64,000 bases of DNA, taken from the NCBI GenBank assembly GCA_029974595.1, contig JARKRC010000063.1:213944-277943 (forward strand). The letters run 5' to 3'. The DNA comes from Ereboglobus sp. GTDB taxonomy: Bacteria; Verrucomicrobiota; Verrucomicrobiia; Opitutales; Opitutaceae. A program made the position numbers and the translations under genes. The notes under the pieces were generated by a model. It did no database searches. It was given only the letters and a program-made list of their open reading frames with translations, and was not told where the DNA came from. This document shows, piece after piece, positions 44,281 to 52,026 of the stretch; positions within the stretch are counted from its first letter, which is position 1, and each line of letters opens with the position of its first letter.

Positions 44281-46779
44281 TTAGCTTTCTCCGGGACTTC
44301 CTTTCTTCGACTTCACTCGACCGCGCTCGAATTCCACGCGGTAGATTTCTTGTTTCGTGACGCGATCGTACAAAACCGCCGGACCGTCAGCCGCGAGATC
44401 GCGCCAAGTCGAGCGAGTGCGGATGGAGCCATCGGGCCAGTAGTTCGTCCACTCCATGGATCCATCCGGTTTGTATTCACGAGTCCATGACAGAATGCCG
44501 CCGGGCAGACCCAGGGATTGACGCCCAGAGAGGGCTCCAAGCGCGTAGTTAGCCTCGAATTCGGGTGTGCCGTCGGCGTAGAAGGATTGGAATTTCCCAT
44601 GCAGGAGGAAGCGTCCGTCATCGGCGATGCCGCCTGAGTAGTGCAGGCGCACGCGGCCGACCTCGTCGGTCTCGGTGTATTCCTTCACCACCGGAACGTA
44701 CGACGCTGTCGAACGCAGCAACTCCGCATCGGAAACGGGCGCGGTGACGTCGTATTGCAGGACCCATGCTTCGTTGAACTCAAAGTGCAGACACGGTTGG
44801 TTCATCGAAGTGATAAGGTGTATCATGCCGTTCGGCGCTTGGCGCGCAACGGAGTAGCCAAGTGTGCCGCCTCCCATCGCCGTCGCACGTTCTGGCCTCT
44901 CATGCAATTGCACACCAGGGAGAACGCGGGTCGCCCATGTTTCGCCCTCGTCGTCGGAGAGCGCGACGAGCGCGCCTCGCTTCTCGATGGAGGCAGGCGC
45001 CTTGCCCTTGTCGCTCTGCAGGTCGCAGGCGAAGAGGAGTCGGCCGCTGGCGAGGCGGATGAGCGAAGGGCGCTGGTTGCTGCCGAGCGCGGGGAAGGGT
45101 GTTTTGGAGACGGTCCATGTTTTTCCCCCATCGGAAGAAATCGATCGCGGCATATAGCCCTCGATGTTGGAGCTCTTGCCACCCATGCCGAGGATTCGTC
45201 CGTCGCGCAGTTCGACAAACGCGGTGTGCCGCCCGCCGGTGCGGCCGCCGGGGTCGGCCCAGGTGACACCGTTGTCGGCGCTGCGCCAGAGCAACGACAC
45301 AGATCCACGGCCATCGCAGGCGACATTGATGACGCCGTGGCGATCGTGGAAAGTGTTGGTGACAGGTTGCGCAGAATGCGGGCCGACCGGATCGGGAAGG
45401 CCCGGAAAGTTGATCGTGCCCCACGTTGCGCCGTGGTCGTCAGACACCATCCATTGGAAGGGAAACCCAACAGCGTAGTTGTTGAAGCCCCAGAAAAACC
45501 AGAGACGCCCCGTGTCGTTCCAAAGCATCGGCGCGTGGTCGTTTACGTCGGAGATATCGAGAAACAGGTCCGGGGGATCCCATTGATCAGCGCCGAAGCG
45601 CAGACGCAGCCCCATGAGCGCGACTTCCGGATCGTGCTCGGCGGAGGCGCTGAAAAACACGGCGAGCAAATCACCGTTGTCGCACGCGATAAGTGCAGGG
45701 CTATGCTGGTGGCGGAGAAATGCCCGCGGCCAGCCGAGCGCGCGGAAAGTGACAAGTTCGGAAGGGCGGACGTTTTCCGGCGGGGTGGGGAGCAGGAGGC
45801 GTTTTCTAAAATACGGGCGTGCTGGGTCTGGCGCGATGGTGGCATTTGCGCTGGATTGCACGACGGCGCTCGAGGTGAGCGGCGTAACTGCAGGCGTTGG
45901 CGCAGATTCCGGCGGGGGCGCAAGCACGATGCGAAAGCCGGTGCGGCCCTGACCGTGGCGGTTGGGTGTTTTGCGGAATGCATGACGCTCGGGATCATCC
46001 CCGGAGTTTGCGGGGCGTTTTCCGGCATTGGCTGCGCGGCTGACGATTTGCAATTCCTCAAGCGGGCAGGGCGGAAAATCCGGGGGCAAGCCGGCACGGT
46101 TGGCAGAGCGTGCGTAGAATGTGGTCTCGCGGTCGAGCCCGCCGCCACGAATCACGCGGGCGACTCCGGAGGCCGGGCCGACTGGATCGGTCTGCGCGTC
46201 GAACGAATATTCGCCGTGCCAGTCGAGGCACCATTCGCCCACCCCAGTATGCATGTTCTTCACGCCCCAAGCGTTCGCGGTTTCCGACGAAGGTGGTTCG
46301 CTGCCTGACGAAAACAACGTGGTTGTACCGGCGCGACAGGCATATTCCCACTCAGCCTCGGTGGGGAGGCGGTAGGGTTTGCCTTCGCGCTTCGTGAGCC
46401 AGTGGCAGAAGGCGGCGGCATCGTGCCAGCTCACGCCGGAGGCATAAGGCTGTGTGTCGGGATTGCCTATATAGGTGCTGCGGAATTGTTTGAATTGCTC
46501 CGTTGTGACCTCGACCTCGCTAATATAAAAGGGATGAGAAATTGTCACCCGATGCGCAGGATGCTCGTCCCAATCGCCGCGCTTAAGATGCGTGCCCTGC
46601 GCGAATGCCTCAGCCGGTGTATCGTTTGTTTCGCCCATGATAAACGAGCCCGCCGGGATGGGCAGCATTTTCATGCCGAGCGAGTTTATGAACGTGTTGT
46701 CGGCGGGTTCGCATGAACACAACAGAGGCAACCCGCCCGCGAGAAGCGCGACTTTAATATATGGAGCGAAGCAATGCAT
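44281..46779 (-). CDS. Lipoprotein with SUMF1-fold, BNR propeller and MORN-like domains (copy 2, intact)
   Basis: An 832-residue protein. The lipoprotein signal MHCFAPYIKVALLAGGLPLL ends at the lipobox LCSC. Residues about 25-285 form a formylglycine-generating-enzyme-type fold (SLGMKMLPIPAGSFIMGET, RLPTEAEWEYACRAGTTT, GGGLDRETTFYARSAN). Residues about 330-690 form a sialidase-like propeller with Asp boxes SDDHGATW, SADNGVTW, SSDGGKTW and SDDEGETW. The last ~130 residues carry MORN_2-like repeats (SFYADGTPEFEANYALG, WTNYWPDGSIRTRSTWRD). The FGE catalytic cysteines are missing. The combination is one I do not know from characterised proteins. It belongs to the long minus-strand run, between a GH105 and a sulfatase. 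Confidence 0.82.
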   Translation of the reverse strand: MHCFAPYIKVALLAGGLPLLCSCEPADNTFINSLGMKMLPIPAGSFIMGETNDTPAEAFAQGTHLKRGDWDEHPAHRVTISHPFYISEVEVTTEQFKQFRSTYIGNPDTQPYASGVSWHDAAAFCHWLTKREGKPYRLPTEAEWEYACRAGTTTLFSSGSEPPSSETANAWGVKNMHTGVGEWCLDWHGEYSFDAQTDPVGPASGVARVIRGGGLDRETTFYARSANRAGLPPDFPPCPLEELQIVSRAANAGKRPANSGDDPERHAFRKTPNRHGQGRTGFRIVLAPPPESAPTPAVTPLTSSAVVQSSANATIAPDPARPYFRKRLLLPTPPENVRPSELVTFRALGWPRAFLRHQHSPALIACDNGDLLAVFFSASAEHDPEVALMGLRLRFGADQWDPPDLFLDISDVNDHAPMLWNDTGRLWFFWGFNNYAVGFPFQWMVSDDHGATWGTINFPGLPDPVGPHSAQPVTNTFHDRHGVINVACDGRGSVSLLWRSADNGVTWADPGGRTGGRHTAFVELRDGRILGMGGKSSNIEGYMPRSISSDGGKTWTVSKTPFPALGSNQRPSLIRLASGRLLFACDLQSDKGKAPASIEKRGALVALSDDEGETWATRVLPGVQLHERPERATAMGGGTLGYSVARQAPNGMIHLITSMNQPCLHFEFNEAWVLQYDVTAPVSDAELLRSTASYVPVVKEYTETDEVGRVRLHYSGGIADDGRFLLHGKFQSFYADGTPEFEANYALGALSGRQSLGLPGGILSWTREYKPDGSMEWTNYWPDGSIRTRSTWRDLAADGPAVLYDRVTKQEIYRVEFERGRVKSKKGSPGES

Positions 46780-46866
46780 GGGGCGGAAATAACAAGATAC
46801 AGCGCCAAGCAAGGACTCCGCTTGCAAAGCCCCTGCTTGACGGAAATAATGAGCTGGTTTTTTGGA

Positions 46867-48273
46867 TTATTTCTTTTTCGGCACGTAATGGTAGGTGCGA
46901 GTTTTGTATTGGATGTCGATGGCTGGGTTTTCCATCGCCCTTATCATTTCCGACCCGGCAAGGAGAAACGCGCCGTAGGCGTGGGTGGCGTAAGGACTGC
47001 GAGGGCGATTGTAATAATATACATTGTCGCTGGCGAAGGTCGTGCCCACGCAGGTGTCCTCAAGCTGGCCGCGGCGGTTTACCTTCTGGCTCAGGCCAAT
47101 CCAGCCGGCCTGCGCGACCGAGCCGTAGGTCACGGGGCTGATCCAGCCTTTGTTTATCGCGCGGTAAATGCTGTATACAAACATCGCGGTGCCGGAGGTT
47201 TCCTCGAAGGTCTCGGCCTTGTCGAGCATCTGGTGCCACATGCCAGTGCCGGACTGAAGCGTGGCGATCGCATGGATGTGTTTGCGCAGGTAGTCGAGAA
47301 TGGCATCGCGTTGCGGATGGGTTTCGGGCAGCACGTCGAGCAGCTCGATGGTCGCCATCATGACCCATCCGTTGGCTCGACTCCAGTAGAAGCAGGGATT
47401 ATCGGGCTGATTGGAATTCCAGCCGTGGGCATAGAGGCCGGTCTTCTCGTTGAAGAGGCGCCGGGACATCTGCACGACTTGTTTCGCCGCGTCGTCATAC
47501 CAGGACTTGTCACCAGTCATGCGGCCCATTTGCGCGAGGGCGGGAATGCTCATGTAGAAATCGTCGCTCCAGAGCGACTCGGGCTGCGGGCGCTTGCGCG
47601 CAAGAGTGCCGTCCTTGAGACGCATTTGCTCCTTGCTGATGTAGTGGCTCCAGCGGTCGATTACCTCCTTCAAGTCGGAATCGACACCAGCCATGCGGGC
47701 CTTGATAACCGCGGCGCACATCGCCCCGCACGAGTCGAGCGAATCGGGTTCGATGATATTGCGGAATCCGTTTTGTTTGATGAGTACGGACTTCCCAAAT
47801 TTGTCGTGCTGTGCCTTGAAGTAGGGCAGCCAGTCGTGGATGAAGGCCATGTGGCGCTCGGTGAAGTCGCGGAATTTTTTGTCCCCGGTGACCTCGGCGC
47901 ACTGGAGCATGCCGGAATGGGTGACGCCCATGGTGTAATCAAACACGCTGTGCGAGCCAGCCTCGCCACGCTCCATGACGGCGGTTTTGATGATGGTGTT
48001 CTTATCAAGAATCTGGTTGCCGGTCCTGCTATCGATTACGCGGGTGACGCAGGCCTGATCGAGATAATCACGGACGCGAACGAGCAGCTCGATGATTTCG
48101 ACCTTTTTCGGCATTTGATAAGGAATGGGATAGCCACCTTCGGAAATATCGTAGAGCGCAGGATTATCGCGATTGCGAAACGGACCGTCGGCGAGCAGCG
48201 CGGTCACGGATGAGGCTGCGAGCGCGAGCATAGCAGCGAATTTTATACGGTTTGATGGGGTGGTATTTTTCAT
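46867..48273 (-). CDS. GH105-family unsaturated uronyl hydrolase
   Basis: 468 residues with signal (IKFAAMLALAASSVTALLA). The (alpha/alpha)6 barrel has SLWSDDFYMSIPALAQMG (candidate catalytic Asp pair), YWSRANGWVMMATIELLDVL, TGMWHQMLDKAETFEETSG and MFVYSIYRAINKGWIS. It is distinct from the GH105 at 16.9-18.7 kb, being a single-domain protein without the N-terminal jelly-roll part. Expected reaction: removal of delta-4,5-unsaturated galacturonate from oligosaccharides made by the neighbouring lyases. It lies 40 bp after the PL22-like pair and 87 bp before the SUMF1/BNR gene. Confidence 0.9.
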   Translation of the reverse strand: MKNTTPSNRIKFAAMLALAASSVTALLADGPFRNRDNPALYDISEGGYPIPYQMPKKVEIIELLVRVRDYLDQACVTRVIDSRTGNQILDKNTIIKTAVMERGEAGSHSVFDYTMGVTHSGMLQCAEVTGDKKFRDFTERHMAFIHDWLPYFKAQHDKFGKSVLIKQNGFRNIIEPDSLDSCGAMCAAVIKARMAGVDSDLKEVIDRWSHYISKEQMRLKDGTLARKRPQPESLWSDDFYMSIPALAQMGRMTGDKSWYDDAAKQVVQMSRRLFNEKTGLYAHGWNSNQPDNPCFYWSRANGWVMMATIELLDVLPETHPQRDAILDYLRKHIHAIATLQSGTGMWHQMLDKAETFEETSGTAMFVYSIYRAINKGWISPVTYGSVAQAGWIGLSQKVNRRGQLEDTCVGTTFASDNVYYYNRPRSPYATHAYGAFLLAGSEMIRAMENPAIDIQYKTRTYHYVPKKK

Positions 48274-48313
48274 GATGGGAAAGAGGTGATTGTGTTTGAT
48301 TATATAATATGAA

Positions 48314-49627
48314 TCAGTCCGGCAGGCTGATGAGAAACATCTGTCGGGTGCCGTCCTCCGCTATGCCGGGGACGACGACGGCATTGCCCTCCCGATTCCA
48401 TGCGGGCGAGGCGTCGAGGCGGAGCGCACCGGCTTTGCCGGTGGACCAGACGGAAAGCCAGATGCCGGGAGACTTGAAGCTACGGCCGGTTTTGCGATCC
48501 AGGAACATATAATGATTGTATTCACCGATGCGCGAACCGTTCACAAGCCAGCGTCCGTCAGGCGAGACTGCGGTGTCGCCGCCGGGTGAAATGAACAGCT
48601 CGGGCCCGCCGAGTTCGGCGACGACTTTGCGGGCGCGTACGTCATAGCGGATGAGGCTGTCCTTGATGGCGCCAATCATGCAGCCGTCCATGTCCCAATC
48701 AGGATGACCTCCGATGTAGGATTCATGCAGTATGAGCTCGCTGCCGTCGGGACGCATGGAGAAGGGGGCGTTGATGCGCGAACCAGGTTTCTCAGTTTCG
48801 AAATCGGCGCGGCAGTAAAAATAAACAAGGTCATTGTTGCGGTTGTTGAGGGTGTGGTTGATGAACAGGTGGCGCGAGTCGATGCGCTCCGGGTCGAGCG
48901 GGCGGAGTTTTTCGCGGAGTTGGGCAAAGGAAACGAGAAGTATGCGCTCGCCGGTCGCGATATCGACGCGGTAAATGCCATCATCCTCGGGCGCGGCGAC
49001 ACCGTCCGTCCAGTCGTGCGCGCCGTTATAGCCGGTGACGGGGCGAAGGCGGGCCATGCGGGCGTAGTTGATGGCGAGGAAGTAACCACCGTTTTGCGCG
49101 ATGCCGCCGTTGGCCACGGCGCAGTGGTCGAAACGGTATTCGCGGATGCGGCCGCCTTTGCCGTCGGGCCCGGCAGTGATGTCATAGAGCACGGTGAAGA
49201 TTTTGCCGGTCTTCACATCGCGGTCGTTGAAGAAAAACTGCGTCTCGGGATGCTCGGGGTTCCAATAAAACATCGTGCCCTGCTGCGGATTCCAGCCGCG
49301 AGTCGCATCTAGAACTCGAATACTATAGTCGCGCGTATCGATGAGGCAAACGCCGGCGGCGTCACTGGCGTCGGGGAGGCGGTTCTGGAATTGTGTTTCG
49401 AGGCAGAGGATGTAGCGACCGGTATCGTTCCACGGGATGGTGCGGCACTGGCCGATATAGCCGAAATAGTGATTGGCGGGCCCTTGGGTTATCTGGCGGA
49501 CCGCCACGTCGGGATCTGCTGAGCGCAGGGCGGCGCCTTTGAGCGGTTTGTTGGAGAAGCCCTGCGCGTGGGAGGCGATGGAGAAAAACGCGGAGAGAAT
49601 GAGTGTGTATAATGAGAAATGCTTCAT
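48314..49627 (-). CDS. PL22-like oligogalacturonide lyase (tandem copy A)
   Basis: 437 residues with signal MKHFSLYTLILSAFFSIASHA; an ATG three codons upstream is the alternative start. The propeller has GRYILCLETQFQNRLP, WNPQQGTMFYWNPEHPE, FFFNDRDVKTGKIFT, YFLAINYARMARLRPVTGY, FINHTLNNRNNDLVYF, and IGGHPDWDMDG with a histidine where PL22 enzymes bind their metal. It closes with GIAEDGTRQMFLISLPD. It is a tandem paralogue of the gene at 49705-51045, sharing a 128-bp identical DNA block. Role: cleavage of short unsaturated galacturonides; the exported location is unusual for the family. Confidence 0.78.
   Translation of the reverse strand: MKHFSLYTLILSAFFSIASHAQGFSNKPLKGAALRSADPDVAVRQITQGPANHYFGYIGQCRTIPWNDTGRYILCLETQFQNRLPDASDAAGVCLIDTRDYSIRVLDATRGWNPQQGTMFYWNPEHPETQFFFNDRDVKTGKIFTVLYDITAGPDGKGGRIREYRFDHCAVANGGIAQNGGYFLAINYARMARLRPVTGYNGAHDWTDGVAAPEDDGIYRVDIATGERILLVSFAQLREKLRPLDPERIDSRHLFINHTLNNRNNDLVYFYCRADFETEKPGSRINAPFSMRPDGSELILHESYIGGHPDWDMDGCMIGAIKDSLIRYDVRARKVVAELGGPELFISPGGDTAVSPDGRWLVNGSRIGEYNHYMFLDRKTGRSFKSPGIWLSVWSTGKAGALRLDASPAWNREGNAVVVPGIAEDGTRQMFLISLPD
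49176..49303. repeat. 128-bp block identical to 50561-50688 (PL22 copy A)
   Basis: By eye the 128 bases match the block in the second PL22-like gene without mismatch, while the 3' halves of the two genes have diverged. A second, almost identical block lies upstream within each gene (around 49388-49475 and 50768-50855). Confidence 0.85.
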
Positions 49628-49704
49628 GAGATACATGGTTGTGGCGGTCTCGGAGCGATCGACCCGGCCGGGGATTTTTCCAAATGTTATATAAAATATC
49701 AGGT

Positions 49705-51045
49705 TCAGTCGGGCAGGGAAATCATGAACATCTGTCGGGTGCCGTCCTCGGCGATGCCGGGGACGACAATGGCGTTGCTCTCACGATTCCATGCGGGCGC
49801 GGGGTCAAGGCGAAGCGCACCCCATTTGATGGTCCAGTCGGCCATATAAACGCCGGGGGACTTGAGAGTGCGACCGGTCTTGCGGTCGAGGAATATATAA
49901 TAATTATATTTTCCAATGCGGTCGCCGTTGACGAACCAGCGGCCGTTGGGCGAGACGGATATGTCACCCTCGGTGTCGGTGTAGAGCTCGTTGCCGCCGA
50001 GGTTGCCGGCGATTTTCTTCGTGGAGGTGTCGTAGATGACCTGTTTGTCGCTGTTCGAGCCGATCATGCAGGCGCCGGAATCCCAGTCGGGATGACCGCC
50101 GATGAAAATGCTGTGGGCGGTGAGGTCCGTGCCGTCCTGCCGCACGGTGAAGGGAACGTTGATTCGCGTCTGCGGCTCAGTCTCGAAGTCGGCGCGACAG
50201 AAGAAGTAGATGAGGTCGTTGTTGCGGTTGGCCAAGGTGTGGTTGATAAAGAGGTGACGCGTGTCGATGCGCTTCGGGTCCATGGGGCGAATGGCCTCGC
50301 GGAGTCGGGCGAAGGAAACGATGAGCTTGCGTTCGCCGGTGCTGATATCGACACGATGGATGCCGTCGTCCTCGGGCGCGGCGACGCCGTCCGTCCAGTC
50401 GGTCGCGCCCTTGTAACCGGTGACGGGGCGGAGGCGGGCCATGCGGGCGTAGTTGATGGCGAAAAAATATCGGCCGTTTTGTGCGACGCCGCCATTGGCC
50501 ACGGGACAATCGTCGAAACGGTATTCGCGGATGCGGCCGCCTTTGCCGCCGGGCCCGGCGGTGATGTCATAGAGCACGGTGAAGATTTTGCCGGTCTTCA
50601 CATCGCGGTCGTTGAAGAAAAACTGCGTCTCGGGATGCTCGGGGTTCCAATAAAACATCGTGCCCTGCTGCGGATTCCAGCCGCGAGTTTGGTCAACGAC
50701 GCGCAGTTGGCCGGTGGTGGTGTCATAAAGGCAGACACCGGCGGGGCCGCTGGCCTCGGGAAGACGGTCTTGGAATTGTGTTTCGAGGCAGAGGATGTAG
50801 CGACCGGTATCGTTCCACGGGATGGTGCGGCACTGGCCGATGTAGCCGAAATAGTGATTGCGCGGACCGCCGGTAAGCTGCCTTACGGTGACGCCAGGAT
50901 CGGGCGTGCGGCGTCCGGCTGGTGTGGTGGCCTCCTCATGGCCTTCGCCGGCGCCGATGTTGGCCTGGGCGTAGAGAGCTGTCGAGGCGATGGTCGATGC
51001 GAGGATGCAGAAAAATGCGCCGGGGAGGTATCTGGATTTTGTCAT
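49705..51045 (-). CDS. PL22-like oligogalacturonide lyase (tandem copy B)
   Basis: 446 residues with signal MTKSRYLPGAFFCILASTIA. It has the same blade order as copy A, with ETQFQDRLPEASGPAGVCLY, FFFNDRDVKTGKIFT, ARMARLRPVTGYKGATDW, FINHTLANRNNDLIYFFC and IGGHPDWDSGACMIG. It ends in GIAEDGTRQMFMISLPD, as copy A does. Copy A lies 77 bp downstream on the same strand. Sequence identity is highest in the middle part, which points to recent duplication or gene conversion. It is preceded by the LRR gene 51 bp upstream. Confidence 0.78.
   Translation of the reverse strand: MTKSRYLPGAFFCILASTIASTALYAQANIGAGEGHEEATTPAGRRTPDPGVTVRQLTGGPRNHYFGYIGQCRTIPWNDTGRYILCLETQFQDRLPEASGPAGVCLYDTTTGQLRVVDQTRGWNPQQGTMFYWNPEHPETQFFFNDRDVKTGKIFTVLYDITAGPGGKGGRIREYRFDDCPVANGGVAQNGRYFFAINYARMARLRPVTGYKGATDWTDGVAAPEDDGIHRVDISTGERKLIVSFARLREAIRPMDPKRIDTRHLFINHTLANRNNDLIYFFCRADFETEPQTRINVPFTVRQDGTDLTAHSIFIGGHPDWDSGACMIGSNSDKQVIYDTSTKKIAGNLGGNELYTDTEGDISVSPNGRWFVNGDRIGKYNYYIFLDRKTGRTLKSPGVYMADWTIKWGALRLDPAPAWNRESNAIVVPGIAEDGTRQMFMISLPD
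50561..50688. repeat. 128-bp block identical to 49176-49303 (PL22 copy B)
   Basis: Counterpart of the block in copy A. It covers the sequence encoding the motif around WNPQQGTMFYWNPEHPE and FFFNDRDVKTGKIFT. Confidence 0.85.
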
Positions 51046-51096
51046 GATTATGGAGATGTGGCGGTTGGTCTGGTTGAAGAATCGGCGAACAATATA

Positions 51097-52026
51097 TTAT
51101 TTATCCCTTGCCGTTTTCTTCGTTTCGCCGCGCTCAGCCAGAGCCTTGGCATAGGCACCCGGCGGACGTGTGGCCTCGGTGCGGGCACGGATTTCCGGCG
51201 GGAGAGAGGCGGGATCGATACCGGTGTCCTTGATGCCGATGGCGGCGGTCATTGAGGCAAATCCTTTCCCATAAGGCAGGGTGCGCAGTTTTTTATTGCC
51301 GCGAAGACGCAGTTCATAACGAATCGAAACCTCGGCGAAAGACTGCGGAATCTCAGCAAGGTCGTTGTCGGAAAAATCAACCACACGCAGTTCTTTCAGA
51401 TTGCCGATGGAGTCGGGCAGGAAGGTGAGCTTGTTCTTGTCCAAGCGGAAATGAATCAGCTTGGTGAGATTGCCGATTTCCCGGGGAAGTACGGAAAGTT
51501 GGTTTCCGGCGATTTCGAGTTTACGGAGCCCAGCAAGGGTGAATACCTGGGGCGGAATTTCAGTGATTTTATTATCGGTGAAATACATTCCTTGGATTGA
51601 TTTCATTTCGGCGATGGCGGGCGGGATATGCGTCAGTTTGTTTTCCTTGAAATATATGAAGATGACATTCTCCAGCCGTCCGATTTCCGGGGGAATATCG
51701 CGGAGGTCGTTTTTATTGCAAAAAAGTTGGAGCCGAGGGACAGCAGTGACAGGGACGGTTTTCCCGTTGAACTCGACTTTGAGCGTGCTGATGCCGTTTA
51801 GATCGGTGAGTTTCCTGCCGGAGAGTGGCAGAATATTATCGCCTTCTTTGAAATTATTCAGCTGGTCGGATTTTAGCAGAGGAATGCCGGTCGCGTCGAA
51901 TTTCTGCCGAACGGTGTATATTTTGAGCGGCAGGTTTTCCCTCGCATAATCAGCCAGCGGCATGGCGTGCCCGGCAGCGAGAGCGCCGATGCATGTTAGC
52001 AAGAAGAAGACAGCGTGTTTTTTCAT
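51097..52026 (-). CDS. Secreted leucine-rich-repeat protein
   Basis: 309 residues with signal MKKHAVFFLLTCIGALAAGH. Eight or so bacterial-type LRRs follow, e.g. LFCNKNDLRDIPPEIGRLEN, YFKENKLTHIPPAIAEM, EIAGNQLSVLPREIGNLT and FSDNDLAEIPQSFAEV. The repeats form a curved solenoid used for protein or glycan binding; no enzymatic domain is present. The start ATG overlaps the stop of the upstream GH2 gene (ATGA), so the two are probably translated together. An LRR protein inside a polysaccharide-degradation operon is unusual; a surface-binding role is a guess. Confidence 0.85.
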   Translation of the reverse strand: MKKHAVFFLLTCIGALAAGHAMPLADYARENLPLKIYTVRQKFDATGIPLLKSDQLNNFKEGDNILPLSGRKLTDLNGISTLKVEFNGKTVPVTAVPRLQLFCNKNDLRDIPPEIGRLENVIFIYFKENKLTHIPPAIAEMKSIQGMYFTDNKITEIPPQVFTLAGLRKLEIAGNQLSVLPREIGNLTKLIHFRLDKNKLTFLPDSIGNLKELRVVDFSDNDLAEIPQSFAEVSIRYELRLRGNKKLRTLPYGKGFASMTAAIGIKDTGIDPASLPPEIRARTEATRPPGAYAKALAERGETKKTARDK

